Positions 9,935 to 23,635 of a stretch of 64,000 bases of DNA are shown here, one piece after another (the first letter of the stretch is position 1; the number at the start of each line of letters is the position of its first letter). The stretch covers positions 21,853,501 to 21,917,500 of the forward strand of contig JAYKKI010000037.1 in assembly GCA_039881145.1 (NCBI GenBank). Reading direction: 5' to 3'. Source of the DNA: Druceiella hillmani. Lineage: Eukaryota; Arthropoda; Insecta; Lepidoptera; Hepialidae. A program made the translations under genes and the position numbers. The notes below the pieces were generated by a model that did not search any database, was not told the origin of the DNA, and saw only the letters and a program-made list of their open reading frames with translations.

Positions 9935-11432
9935 TTACCGCTCAAAAATATTTGACTGCCAAGAATAATTGGACTTTTATAAAATATTAAAAAAAATAAA
10001 GTGAGGTGTAGTAAATTCAATTATTTTTTGCAATAACAGACACATTTAACAAATATTTTTCAATTTTAGACTCAAATTTCACTCAGTTTTAAAGATTTGT
10101 GACGCCGTCATAAAAAAGAGCCCCCTCCCCCGCCCCTCTCTCGGCGACGACATTACAAATGTCAGGCAATGGAGCAACGGATTTCTAATTTCTTGAATGA
10201 TGTGATTATTTTTGCCATTCGTCTTGCAATACTCTTCATAACTGTTTCTGAGATATTGGGCAAGTTGTTCGTACCTGTCTGTCAAAAATTGTGGGGGTAC
10301 GTCATAACTTTCAAAACCTTTTAGTGTTTCTTTTCTTTTAAAGAGTTGTTTTTGTGTGTTTGCGATAGTTGTTGTGTTAAAATATTAGTTCTGGACTAAT
10401 GAAGTAGTTATCAGAAGCCTCAAAGTTATTTCGTAAAATGTTTTTGTAACCTTAATTCTCAGAATTTCTTGTATTTTTACAAGATCGTCCACCCTAGAAC
10501 CTCCGAAGTAGGTAAAAATCATCACAAAGCCTCCATCATGCGTAACTGAAGCCACAGTGCATGCTTTTTTACTCTTTCGTTAATCTGTTGACGGAAGGAG
10601 ACACTTTCCTTATACCTAGAAATATCAAGTTTTCATTTCATCACCCCAAAGACATTTTTCTAGTCGTCGGGTGCCCATTTTTTTTCGTTCCCTAGTCCAA
10701 CTGACCCTTTTTTCTTATCTATAGCTTTTTTCTCTTTTCCTTATCTATAGCGTTTACTGCCGCCAATATTAAATTCTGCTGATAGTTTAGGTACAGTTGA
10801 ATGTTTAGCACGTTTGCTCTCACAACTATACTTAAGTTTTTGGAAGTTTTTTCTCCTAGTATGCCTGGGTGACGTTTGCCTTGAGTCACAAAAACTATGC
10901 TTGGGTCACAAATTTCTTTACTACATAGTCAACGGTTTACCTCGGTATCTTCTGTAATCTTGAAAGGTTACTATTACTTTTATCGAATATATGAAGATCA
11001 AATTTTTCCCCTTGCTTCTTTAGAATATTCCTTAGTTTTACTCCTTTTATGCACGAAATAAAATGAAGATAAAACACTTTTGATTGTAATTAGAACTAAA
11101 CTTTTGCGATTCACTACAGTAGCGTGTTTCCCGGTCAAGTAATTTCATATAACTGATGCATAATTATTTTAGAGAACCTTTTAAATTACTATTTAAATTT
11201 GCTGTCCAATAACTTCACCGAGCAACAGTTACATTTGAAAGTTAACTTCAAAAAAAATCTTTCGATAATATTATTTTGATTTTATGATCGGGAGTCGTTA
11301 AATGAAAATGTGTTGTGTATCTTTTTGGTATAGGTAGAGATTTTTTTTGAAACAAAGAAACAAATGATAACAGTTATATTATTTTAGTAATATAAAGAAA
11401 AATGTACGTGGCCGAATTCTTTTGAGCGGTAA
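9935..11432 (-). mobile_element. Tc1-like DNA transposon with terminal inverted repeats
   Basis: The 13-base sequence ttaccgctcaaaa at 9935-9947 occurs as its exact reverse complement at 11420-11432, with weaker similarity continuing inward. Sequences of the type 'ccgctcaaaag' are typical inner parts of Tc1-family terminal repeats. The 1.5-kb spacing is the usual size for the family. The enclosed minus-strand transposase relic (10079-10960) supports the pairing. Both repeats are bordered by TA on the outside, as expected for insertion at TA. Confidence 0.75.
10079..10960 (-). pseudogene. Tc1-like transposase relic
   Basis: From N to C on the minus strand: GKRHPG (near 10870), KHSTVPKLSAEFN (near 10790), RVSWTRE and then the LGDE-like block WGDEMK, which carries the first catalytic Asp (near 10640). 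GGSRVDDLVKIQEIL (near 10480-10500) follows, then KRKETLKVLKVMT (near 10300-10340), where the family has '...GVLKVMTWPPQSPDLNPIE', and PISQKQL.RVLQDEWQK (near 10200-10245). All are recognisable Tc1-family blocks, in three alternating frames with stops. The second and third acidic residues (DNDPKH and NPIE blocks) are not intact. The 68-residue open frame at 10079-10285 is a neighbouring-frame reading of this relic. Confidence 0.8.
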
Positions 11433-14400
11433 GTAGAATATAAAATAATAACATTATACCAAAGAAAGGTTTAATACCTTTTAAAAAGGCATTAATATCG
11501 ACAAGTTTTATATTGATATGACATTGAATATATCATTATATTATTTATATTTTTGTCCGCTTAATTATTTACAGACATGTTCTATTTCAAAATCCTACTA
11601 CTAAATTAAGACTATGAGAAATAGGATAATGGAAAGTAACGTCAGTGATAACGACGCACTTTTGCCATTTTGTATTTCCATCTATTTCTAAGACTCTCCT
11701 TATATATTTTTTCAATAACCTGTGAATTTGACTTGATTATATCGCTTGTGTTTAGTTACATTTTCTCCTCCTATTATCGCATTTTGATTGAATAAAATTA
11801 TATTATACCGGGTATGTTCTGTAAACAATAACTAAATTGAATCTATGTAAACTTTAATGATTAATTCAGTCACATAATAACATTAGAAAACTAAACTTGG
11901 TTTTAATGGATTCAGGAAACATTTCCAGAATCTAATCCCTATCTAAAACTAATGAATTCTGTTGTATTCAGTCTGTAAGAAACTTTTCGGACAGAGATTA
12001 TTTTGTATATTTATTATTAATGCATATTTATTATGAAGATGATAATGTAATATAAGTAATATGTTTTCAAGAAAAAAAAATTATTTTTACAAATATTTCT
12101 TTGTAAATTGAGAAATAATAAAAACAATTTTTACATAAATATATAAATGATTTGATTTATGAACACAAAGATTTTAAAAAAGTAATTTTTTTTTGTCATT
12201 CCGAATATTATATATATTTAGAATATTCATCCTATATATATTTAGAATAGTCATTCCGAATATTATATATAGTTTGGCTAAAAAATAATCAGTGGAATGA
12301 AACAAAGCCAAAATTGCTTTCAATTTTAATTTTTTTCTTATTTTATCTCATCAACTTCCGAGAGCTACATAAATTGAAAGCCTCAACCATTAATTAAAAA
12401 TAACGGATGCAAATCGGATCTATGCAAAAAAAAATGGTAAATAATTTAGTTGGGAAAGATAATTTAAGACATAAATGCAATAATTTTTAAAAATGATTGT
12501 TGTTTTAAACAATGCTTATTTATTGCGTTTTTGGTATTATTTTAGCGCAGATGTAATGTTTATAATTTTAGTTCACGGAATTGACTGGTTTTTTAATTAT
12601 TTTAGTGTTTAAGATTTAGAATGTTTTGTCAAAAATGGTACAGTGTATTTTTGAAATATACACTTGTGACTGACTTTTTATATAGTATTTTATCATTAAG
12701 AATCTCCTAATTCACCCTGTGACTATAATAACTCTTTTTTCATTAGCATTCTTGTCTCTTTTGTAACTTTTATTTGGTTTTGACATGGATATGCGTATAT
12801 TACTGCGTGTATTGCATAAATGTTAATTCCATTAAATACCCACAAGTATATTTTACCCCGTAATCCATTTTACATTGATATATTTTCAAATTGTTTTTTT
12901 AGAAAATTCCTTTTATCTTATTTTCTTTATCCTCTATTTATTAACTTTGTCACAATTTTTTAATCTAACTCTAAGTAAGATTAGGAATAAGTTTGAAATG
13001 AAATGGGACTTATTACGAAGTAATTAACATGAAAGATATACTGATATCAATTATTAATAAAATATCACTAGAATAGTCAAAGTTGTTGAAATCGATAAAG
13101 CACAAACACTGAAAAGCGTTTGGTTATTGAAGTGATAATATGTTTGGCATATATGGAAATATAATGGATAACAAAATTATTATTTAAATGTTGTTTTTAA
13201 AATATTTATTATTCAAATACTTTCGAATGTTTTAGTGCCATTTTATCGTGTAAAAGAAGAACTATCCAAAAATTACAAAATTTAATAGGGGTTTATATGA
13301 AATATTCCAATCTAGGGGAGAAGATAATATTTTATAAAGTGTTTGACAGGTATTCTATTTCTTTTCACTACATATATTAATTTATAAGCATTAAACACAA
13401 CACAAATTCGGCCCTGCTAATGCAAATAGGTTTTCGAATTTCCGGCTTATTAACCCTTAGTATCACTCGCTGTCTCGACTATACACACATATCCTTTGAA
13501 GGATCTACATCTCCCATAAAAAATATCCTAATTTTAATTAAAATTTGTACGGCTTGTTTTGAAAACCAAATCAAAAAAAGAAGTATACACGTAAAAAAAT
13601 AATTATGTTGAGAATAAATTGTATTCTAATAATTATCAGTTCTGATATATAGGCAATGAAAGAACTACTTTGATAAGAAAAAAAGGGGATTACAATTTTA
13701 ATTTGTAATCGTTTTATAATTTTTTTTCTTTGCACGTCCAGGATAAATTGTGATGCATAAATACAATTACAAATATCTCTAAAAATTGAAGTCATCTAGC
13801 ATATACAGTTTTCATAACCGTTTAAAAATAATATTATTTTATAGAAAAGTAATTTAAATTTAAATACATGTAGGCATATTTTTGTTCTGTGTTGTTATTC
13901 AAACTTTGTTAATTAATTTAGCATATATTTTTACATCAGTGGAACTTTACTTTTCATACATTTTGAGAACCCGACTCTCAACTTCTTCGAAAATTTAGAC
14001 AATAAAGATCAACTCTTAAAATTTAAACTAAAGGACAAAGCAAAATGTAATTGTATAATTACACTCATGGGGGAGGTTCTCTTGCATCACATAACTCGTG
14101 AACGAAAAATTATAATTCGTTAAAAATCCATACAATACGAGCTCGGGTGTTATTGTGATTACACAAAGATTTCACTGCATTACACACAGCTGTACAAATA
14201 TACTAAAAGTATATGTAGATTCCTAATTCCCCGGAAACTGTATTAAAGTTCAATTGTCATAATTAATTAGATAATTAAACTAATTATTTTGCCATCATTA
14301 TCATCAAGAACATGTCATGCTTGCAATTGCGTAATTAAGAATATTTTACAAAACGACGTAAATAAATTAAAAGAATACTCAAATTATAAAACACGTGTCA

Positions 14401-15804
14401 TGACACTTAAATTTTAATACAAAATAATAAAATTCGTCTTGATATAAATTTTGTGTCTTTGTTTTTTAGGCTAAAATTTTTTACTGACTGAACTTACGCC
14501 TTAAAATAATTAGAAAAAAATTCTCGCCTAGAATTGGATATTCAGAAGATTAATATATTTTCGCCAAGCTTTTCCCCACGTTTTTTCACTGTTAGTTAAA
14601 AATAGACTAGTATAATATTCTATATTACCTTGAAAAAATAAACAACGAGATTTAAAATTATCGTTAGGGCTTGTTAATAATTTATTCAACGCTAGAAAAG
14701 GAAAAAATTATTTTATTTTATTTCTACAGATTTTTTTTAAATAACAAAATAATGAATTTATTCTCTTTTTATATTATATTTTAACATCTCTAATTAAAAT
14801 AACCCTGTATTTTTTTTAAATTATTTCTTTTACACCATATTATTGATGCATGTAAATGCATCGTAAGTAAAATGTAAGTCTTACTTCGGAAATAAAAACG
14901 ATCTTTATACTAGTTAATTCAAAGTAGTTCAGAGTAAAATTCAAATTACTTTTTATATTTTTTTTTTATGATTTGTAACCAAAACGAGATATAAATGATA
15001 TAAAGAGGAAAATTATTTATTAATAATAGTATACGCATAATAACAGAAGCATGTGTAAATAATGGCATAAAAATAAAATGGTCGATATGATTTTTAACCA
15101 AGATCATGCATTCATATGGCATGACATATATTATCAAATCGCTATTAAAGTTCAAACGTTTTTTCTTTCAATATAAATCAAAAATACATTTGTAGGAGCA
15201 CCACCGACAGACGTCGATGAATGATATCAAATATGATTCTTGGCAATCTGCGATAGGACTCGAGAGCGGACCTCGTTTTGCATACGAGTGGAATGCTCTT
15301 AATAAATCATTTTGCAATTCATGTTAAACGCTCTCGTCATAAATGCCGATAGGAATATGCTACCAGGAAATTGGAGATATTTGAATTATTTGCTTTATCT
15401 CAAAGTTGCGATTGAGGGGTACGGTCAATGTAAAAAAAAAATATCGAGCTCACAAAGCAAGAATTGACTGGTAGGTTACAAATTAGAGACCTCATATTTT
15501 CGTAACATGTTTTCATATTATGTTTTTTTCCAAATAAGTTATAATTTAAATGTAGTTTTATAAGCATGGTTTTGTATTATGACAATTTGTGCGAGTTCCT
15601 AATTAGCTTCTCACTAGAGAAGCGTAGAGCAACAACAACACATTACAAATTCCTGGTATTACATGACATGAACCCAGATTTTTGAGTGACCTAGTTTTCT
15701 TTAGCTATGAAAATAAAAGAAAAATAAATCGACCACACGCGAATCAAACTACCTGCTATGAGAGATTTATTGTTGTTATAACAATTTTATTGCTATATTC
15801 AACT
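11433..15804. other. long AT-rich stretch, no gene recognised
   Basis: No coding block was recognised on either strand. At 12196-12272 two short units ('tcattccgaatattatatat' and 'atatatttagaata') are each present twice in an interleaved arrangement. A slightly GC-richer patch at 15190-15330 resembles no family I know. Confidence 0.5.
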
Positions 15805-15811
15805 GTATATA

Positions 15812-15906
<95 letters not shown>
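15805..15906. repeat. (TA)n microsatellite, about 100 bp
   Basis: TA dinucleotides interrupted by two 'ac' steps. Nearby open frames are Ile/Tyr repeats caused by it. Confidence 0.95.
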
Positions 15907-15908
<2 letters not shown>

Positions 15909-18616
15909 TCATGTATATTAAAGAACTTCAAGCGTTAAAAGTACAAATTGCAAGTAAAAATTCGTTATCCTGGAATTGTGAATACTGAGTGCAATCATAT
16001 TAAATGTTACAAAATGTAATAATAATTGTGCCAGTATTTGCAAGTAAATTATGAAGTTTTCCTTTTTAGCGAAAGAGGAGAATAAGTGGACAAAGCAAGG
16101 TAGCAAATAAGGATACCAGCTGTGAAATGCGCGATGCAATGTCACATATGACGGGACCAGAAATCTAGATTTTAACAACAACAGTTTCTATTTCAATTGT
16201 GATAATACTCTTCAATGTACTAAGTTATTTCTGATTTAGAACGAAATATAGTCACTAATCCTGAAGGCATTTACAATATGTAGAGATAGGTCTTTAAGAA
16301 TTTCCACAATAAACGTTTTGACGCTTATTCGTATTTAGTTCACTTCGAAATCTTCAAAATCGTTTAGTTTCGCATATAAAAGACTAAAAAAAACTTTTTA
16401 ATTAATTTTATTCGTTCATTTCTCTAAGTATTTTAGTCAAAATTAATTGAACTAATGTGATTCTGTACTATTACATACGGATAACTTAAAATTAATGTGA
16501 CGAATTGTCCATGTAAAGTTCTGCGATATGTTAGGGAAAAAGACGTGTATTAGTAAATAATTCATAAATTTTTCAATCATTAATATTATCGTGTTTTAAT
16601 GCAAATTAAAATAAAGAGTTCTCAAAGCACGATCTCACTTACTCTAAAAAACAATAGCGTCTTTCTTTCTTTTTGCATACAAATACGTAAATCAAAACAA
16701 AATGTTTAGGTAACTGTTTGAGGAAAAACATTTCTCCTAAACTTAATAATACATTTCTCCTAAACTTAAAATGTCTATTATTTTAAAAAATTCGTTATTC
16801 CCTCCATCGAAAACGTCTCAAAGAAATATTGAAAGGCTATAAAGTTATAAAAAAAGTTATTTCATATTATGTTATTATATTGCTTTTTATACTCGAAAGA
16901 ATTTTGTAACGATCGGTCGCCCCGCTGTAAATTACACTTTCTAAAGTTTTACCATATGCGATTAATATTTTATACGTATGTGCTTTGAATGTGTTTGTGT
17001 GTTTGAATTTACCTCCTCAACTTTACATAAACGTAAAATATATAAATTTGAAAAGCGAAAAGCTAATACTTTTCTTTTCGCGCGTCTTATTGAGTGGCAT
17101 TTTATTGGGCAGGTGTTGTGTCTCATTCACCATTTTCCATTTTTAAGTTTGGTCTGAAAATAATAAGCTACAAAATGCCTGTAACGTGCAATGTGTCCCT
17201 GCTTTTTAATTTTTTTTAAATATGGGTTAGAAAAACCTGAAAAATATAAATTATATTAATTATATAATTATATACTTGAATAATATAAAAAGGAAAACCT
17301 TAAAGAATATAAATAATGGTATTTGATTAGAAATTTCAAGTGAAATTAACTTAGTCAATTCACTTCAACCACTTCAAAAGCTACACACAAATAAGGATGC
17401 CTTTTTTGCGTGTTTTCCATCCGCCATTCCACGACTTATAATACATGTGATTAAAAAATAACTTGTAATTACCAGTTCTCTTTCGTGTATTTTCATAAAA
17501 AAAATTCATGAACTTTATGTTAACTGGATTATCACATTTGTCTAAAGAACTTCTATAGATTAAGTAATAAATTATTTGTACAAAAATTTGTACTTAAAAT
17601 AAGGGTCACTATGAAGTACATCACGCGCGGTTACGTTAATAACGTACATCCTCAAATGAGAAATGAATTAAGATTCGAAAGGAAAAATAAAATTTAAGCT
17701 AAAAATTACATTTTACCTAATCAATCACATTAAGTAAAAGGAAATTCGTCTCTTATTTAAAAGATCTATGATATAAAGGTGCACCCAAGTTTAAAGCTAG
17801 GCATTTATTTAATTAATAAAATTGACATGTAAATTTACGAAAGCGTTTTATGATATTTATTTTATTTTTTATTAAGCTGTAATTTGTTCGTCGGTTTTTA
17901 CACAATTAATATTAAAACGTTGAATATTGTATAATAAATATCAAAGTTTTTTTTTTAAGTAAAAATCTAAATAACTCTCAAGCTATAAAAGTGTGCCATA
18001 GTTAAAATTTAGTTTTAATATATGTAGCAAAAATCAAACCAAACAATTTTCAAAAAAGTCCTGAAAAGAAGTCTTTTTCATCTGAATTTTTAACGTAACT
18101 TTTACTACCTTAGCCCAATATGTGATAAATGGTTTAACTAATCCTGAATCTTAATTCCTGAGAATTTATTTAAAAAAAAAGAACTTTGACTACATCTATT
18201 CTAATACATACAAATGATTTATAAAAATTACACTCTAAATCACGTAATAATATAATTAATAGGATATAAAACCAAGCACGAGTTTGCTTAACTCGCCAAA
18301 ATCTTAAATTAAAATTTAATTGCTAGATTTATCTATGACTATATTGTGACAATGTAGAAAGCAAAAGAGATAGGTTTAGGGTCATCAGTTAGTCCCAGTG
18401 ATCTAACCTAATTTTATTTAATTAATAATGTGTCAGCCTAATGGCAATATAAATAAAACTTATTATGATAATGACTTGACTTAATAATTCCAATAAGCTA
18501 GAAAAGGAATTGAACAATTTTGCGTGTCAGTTACTCTTTAATTACGATATATACATTCCAAAAATGTATAAAATAGGCTAAGGAGGTAAATAAACGCATC
18601 TTTTATGATAGTGAAA

Positions 18617-18618
<2 letters not shown>
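15907..18618. other. AT-rich stretch, no gene recognised
   Basis: Nothing coding was recognised. A 23-bp direct duplication (core acatttctcctaaacttaa) lies at 16728-16769. Confidence 0.5.
16728..16769. repeat. 23-bp direct duplication
   Basis: The core acatttctcctaaacttaa is repeated without mismatch at 16728-16746 and 16751-16769. Confidence 0.9.

Positions 18619-18668
<50 letters not shown>
18619..18668. repeat. (AT)n microsatellite, 50 bp
   Basis: Uninterrupted AT dinucleotides. Confidence 0.95.
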
Positions 18669-18670
<2 letters not shown>

Positions 18671-19077
18671 GACTTGTATTAATTCTTCATTAACTGGAAT
18701 GATATTACCCATACCTGGTATTTACATTTTACATAAATTGAAAATTTCCTTTGTAATAATCAAATCCCTCTAATATTAATAAACAAACAATTCATTTCCA
18801 AATGTAGAGTATTCTGACACATTGTATTCGAGCACAAATGATGACAGAAGCTACATTAAGTAAAAATTTTGTTATTGAAATGCAATGTGTGGTTCAATTT
18901 GTCTATAACTAAAACAAACATCTGCACTAAATTAATTTGAATTCGATAATACAAACCACTCTTTCATAGGCTCTCAATGTGAAAACCATTGGTTAATACA
19001 TCATTTATAAATTGTGATGTATACTTATAGACCGTTTTTAACAAAGCTTGACAGCATAAATGCGATTTTAACAATTA

Positions 19078-19109
19078 CTAGTGGTCGCCCAGTGGTCGAA
19101 ATTCGACCA
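19078..19109 (-). other. Helitron 3' terminal hairpin and CTAG end
   Basis: On the minus strand an 8-bp perfect stem with a one-base centre (19102-19109 and 19093-19100) is followed by 11 bases and CTAG at 19081-19078. The next host base is T. The second Helitron terminus at 48752-48779 has the same architecture. Confidence 0.7.
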
Positions 19110-19421
19110 TAATAAATTTAAATTATGAGTTATTTAATATACATTATTAAAATATAATGCTCAAACATTATTAAGGTTCTATGGTCAAAGAATATATACA
19201 ACTTTAACCACAGATTTCGCCAACGCTGTTATTTTCCTATTTAAAAGAAATAAATTATATGGAATTAAGAAAGGAGAAAAATAAAGAATACCTATTTTAA
19301 AAAAAATTTATTGAAACAGAACATGCTGTAAGATGACGCGAAATAAAAAAATTATGCGGGGAAAAATGCTCTCCGTTGAATAGCATTTTTTATCGCATAT
19401 TGCGATAATATAATTAACGAT

Positions 19422-20065
19422 TTAATACTTCTCTGAAAACAATGTTTTTTTTGTAAAAACTCTTTCTGCGTTTGCTAAACGTCCCTGACCGTTATATTCA
19501 GAAATATAAAACCTTAAAACACCGAATGGACGGACTCTACTTGCTGCGACATACAATTGCCCATGTGTGAAAACTGGCCGATTCAATAAAATTCCAACCT
19601 TTTGGAATGTTTGTCCTTGAGACTTATTTATTGTCATAGCAAATGCAGGTATTATAGGAAATTGTGTAAGTTAAACGGTAATATAGTTCCAGAGTACGTT
19701 AAATTTATACGTGGAATCAAAATTCTCTTATTGCTTGCGGTCCCAGTTAAAACTTCGCAATCTTTTGAATTTCAATGCATAAATTTGATGCGTATTCTTG
19801 TTCCATTGACTAATGCGTCCCTAGTATTTAAGTTTCTGATCAATAAAACTATGCAATTAACTCTCAATATTAACTTATGCGGTGGTAAACCACTAATAGA
19901 CAAAGAATTTAAAAACTCTACCGGATAGTTATTGATGACATTGTCATTATCACAAATTATTTTATCATAGCTATGATATGTTTGCTGTTCACCAGGAATT
20001 TGATTAATATAATAATCAATTAGAAAATGATCATAATTCATTTGTTCATTTGTCCATATGATCAT
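19422..20065 (-). pseudogene. Helitron Pif1-type helicase, C-terminal domains
   Basis: The helicase unwinds DNA during rolling-circle transposition. Minus-strand order: IPGEQQTY, then YPVEFLNSLSISGLPPHKL and a region containing RNLNTRDALVNGTR (19772-20065, one frame). RILIPRINL follows (about 19695-19725, frame shifted), and then [16 protein letters not shown] with [13 protein letters not shown] (19422-19637). The last two are helicase motifs V and VI of superfamily 1, with the conserved SQG and the Arg of 'SRV' retained. Only one or two frameshifts between 19638 and 19771 break the frame, so this copy is fairly young. The N-terminal motifs with the Walker A site are not visible. Confidence 0.85.
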
Positions 20066-20094
20066 ATGATCATATGATCATATGGTCATATGAT
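20055..20094. repeat. five 8-bp self-complementary repeats
   Basis: Five consecutive copies of catatgat (one base different in the fourth) form a 40-base tract that is its own reverse complement over long stretches. It sits at the 5' edge of the helicase frame. Confidence 0.9.
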
Positions 20095-20476
20095 TATTAC
20101 TAGGTATATGATCATATTTCGTATGTTTATAGGCCTACAGGAGGTTGCAATTTTTTTACCTACCAATTAGTATGTAAAATGCTTTATTTGTGTTTTTAGT
20201 AAAAGGACCAGCGAAACAATTTCAAATTAATTAACTAAGTTACGATTATTATTACTCATCCCCAAAAAATTATTCTAAAAAAAACTATTTTTTCCAAAAA
20301 TATTTCTAATATGTTTAATTGTGGGTGATATAAAATTAATCGTATGTTTCACCGAAGAGTGTTGGGAATTTATTGAATAAATCTGACTTGCACTAAAGTT
20401 GAATATGGCAATGACAATATAAGGCTTTAATTACATATATTATATTCCATTTTACACTTGCTTAGTTACTAATATT

Positions 20477-20483
<7 letters not shown>
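20095..20483. other. no gene recognised
   Basis: AT-rich. Any upstream Helitron coding sequence here is too decayed to recognise. Confidence 0.45.

Positions 20484-20540
<57 letters not shown>
20484..20540. repeat. (AT)n microsatellite
   Basis: About 57 bases of AT dinucleotides. Confidence 0.95.
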
Positions 20541-20542
<2 letters not shown>

Positions 20543-23493
20543 AATTTGTTATCGTGCAATAACTACATTTTTAACTAGAGGAATTCCAAGGAGGCAGAAG
20601 TCTAACAACGCTAACTTGGCGTGTACACTATGTGTCTTAATTTCCTATCGTAAACATAAGCAAAACAACTTTGTTTGGGAAGAAAATAAGAATTGAAGAT
20701 CGCCCTCGTCGGCGTATAGAACGGATCGCAGAAGAAAGCACCAAATAGGTTAAAAAAAGACAATAGCCCTTAAAAACTAAAAAAAATTTGCAGGTATGTA
20801 TGAGCTTTAAGAAAACAGTTTACTGAGTCAGGACCACCATTTATGTATGAATATAATTAAAATAAACTTGTGAAGAATTAGTAGAACTCGTACTACAAGG
20901 ATTCTGTTCATATTTAGATTCTTATTAAATTTAAGGGCATCCTGTATTTCTATTAAATTATTGAAAAATATATTTCGATACATAAATATAAACATTAATA
21001 TTTTTCAATTCGTTAAACAACAGTACAGATGTGAAATAATAGTCCATCATTTTATTTCTTCCCAATATTACCCAAATTGATTAAATTAAAAGGCTTTCTG
21101 ATTGTTTATTGGCATCTAAATTGCTTGTTTACAAGATTTTAGTAAATTTTCCATCATTACATGACCGGTTTGTTGGCGATATAAATTCTAAATAAACAGT
21201 GTCTTCCAAACGACTCCAGTATTTAAATAATGGCACGGAACATCCCGGTGTTTAATTTTAAGTATAAAGTGCAATGAAGCCTTCAAATATTTCTCTAATT
21301 CTTATAATATAACTCTAAGCCTTCAAATGAATTTTCCCGTCTTGCCGAGTATTTAAGTTATGAAAACGTAGTATTAGTAATACAATTAATAAGCGTTTTA
21401 TAGACGTTGTGGTTTTAAAGAAAAAATCAAACACCTTACAATCATCAAGCCATATTTCTTTTACAATAGAATGAAACGTTTTTTTACATCCGGCTGCATG
21501 CAATAATTCAATAAGTATTTTTATTTCGAATGTATCCTCAGTTTACAATGTATTTCACTAGTCTTGCAATTTTGTTATGTTCATATTAGTAAATTTTGCT
21601 ATGTCTAATTCATCCAAAAACAAAGAAATACACCTCAACGAAGTGTATTCTGTGCATTTTTAACTACTCAGTTGATTCTCGGCTTATGAGACTCTTATAT
21701 ATGGACCATTAAATAGACTTTTCCTTCCTAATGTAGAATCATGTTCTACTTCTTTTTTCTTTCAACTGCGTGGGGCTTAGATATCACTTGAATTTCTTTT
21801 CCAAGATTGATTTGTTGCCATTTAGTAAGTGCCATGAATGCTGACAAAATTGTTTATAATATAATATTCACGATATTAGTTCTCATTCTCAAAATCTGAT
21901 CTCAAAGACACTCCTAACCAGTCGATACCTGCCGCCCATTCTATATGTTAGTGGCAGCTAGAAAATAAAAGAAAGTTTAATTAAAATATGCATTTTAAAC
22001 ATAAATTTAGGTCTTGTGTATTTTATATCATTATACGTAATCAAATATATGTGATTTAGTATATTGTTGTAAATTAATACGTGATATAAAACAGCGTTTA
22101 TAAAGAAATAAGCAGTTTCGTTACATACAGTTTTAAATTATTTGTAAATGCTACTATAAGATGCCCTTAATGAAACGTCAGTAACAAATAAATTATCTAA
22201 TATATAGTTCATATAATTGAAATAAGGAAATTACTAAAAGTATTTAGTGACTGTTCTGACAAAAACTTCCCTCGGGAAAGAATTGATTCGTAAATTAGAA
22301 ATTCCAAGCTGCTTGTCTAATTGTTTGATTATAACAAACCTGTTTACATAAATTAAACATAAGGCATTGCATTACAAATAAATTATCACGAAGGGAATTG
22401 TTTTCCATCGATACTGATCACCTCTGCAAACCGTTTCTCAAAAGTTATTTTGTAATTGATACGATTTTTTTTATTATTTTTGTTTCTTATTTACATTTCT
22501 TTTACACACGCGTTTATGAGGAGAGTTTTTTTGCCCTTTCCTATTGTCAATCGCGGAATGGTTTGTTTTCACATTGTAACATATGTTTTTTTCTTTATTT
22601 TATTAGGTTTTTTGTTTTTTACTTTATTTCTGTAAAGCCATATACGGATGATCTCCATTGTTGACGATCGATCAAGTATTTGCTATTCCTTAATAAACAT
22701 AAAAACATTCGCAATTATAATGATAAGTTAATTAGCAAAGATGACACATCCAGATTTAAATTATGAAACAATTGACTAATATTTATTTGATAAGAGGATT
22801 TAAAAAAGATTCACCATATAAAACAGTATATTTTAAGACAACTAACTGCCAAATACTCATGCTGGCATTTAAATTTAATATTTTAATCCTTGTAATTTTC
22901 CACATCTAAGAATATCACTTTTCGGAATTGATGAAATTGTAATAACCCGGACGTATTCATACATACCTTTTTGCTTACGCGTATAACGTTGTGAAATACA
23001 ATTTTTAAAATTATCATTTTAAGCACAAGTTATATCCTTTTAAATTATGATAATAACCATAAAATACTTTATTAATGTTTTAACAAACCTCAAGCCGAAC
23101 AAGTAAATAAGCGAATTTGAAAGCGTAATCTTACCATGAATATTTGAATCGAATTAATCACAAAATGATGAAGACCCTCGAACAGGGTAATGGTATGAAA
23201 TTTATTTTTGCTTTACGAGCTCAATGTACCAATAATGGGGATGAAGTGCCCACTCGCTTATTATGCTGAGTGTCTATATATAAAAGATAGTATTCCTTAT
23301 ATCTTGAGGGCGAAATACAATTTTGTATCCATTTAATTTCAATATTTTTAATTTGGGAAGATGAAAACATGTTAATAAGATATACTTTTCAAATAGTTCG
23401 TTTTATCTAAGCCCAGATAGTAAAACAATTAAAAACTTAATTACAACATACGTACTTAAACAGAAGATTTTCATTTCCTCTATATAGTACAAA
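20541..23493. other. AT-rich stretch, no gene recognised
   Basis: No known coding block. A slightly less AT-rich patch at 20590-20760 can be read as short Arg/Lys-rich peptides, but I could not assign it. Confidence 0.45.
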
Positions 23494-23550
23494 ATAATTT
23501 CAACTACACACACCTAATACCTGGTATTAGGTATGTGTAGTTGAAATTAT
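23494..23550. repeat. 28-bp inverted repeat with one-base centre
   Basis: Left arm 23494-23521 and right arm 23523-23550 match at 27 of 28 positions around a single T. Part of the right arm (tagttgaaattata) recurs directly at 23561-23575. Confidence 0.95.
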
Positions 23551-23635
23551 ATGTCAAATAGTAGTTGAAATTATATACTAAATATGTGCTCATTTGGATA
23601 ATCACGGTGCAAACTCGTTTAAAGTGTGATATAAT

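Larger units (their letters stand above)
19078..20065 (-). mobile_element. Helitron, 3' part (helicase plus 3' terminus), minus strand
   Basis: A Pif1-type Helitron helicase C-terminus lies about 310 bp upstream (on the minus strand) of a sequence with all hallmarks of a Helitron 3' end. Rolling-circle elements of this kind end in a short hairpin followed by about 10-12 bases and CTRR, inserted before a T. The Rep nuclease part and the 5' end, which would lie beyond 20065, were not recognised. The element is therefore truncated or too decayed on that side. Confidence 0.75.

Noticed and set aside
15682..15921. Ile/Tyr-rich open frames here and at 37317, 38732, 36870 and 61890
   Set aside because: They are translations of (TA)n microsatellites.
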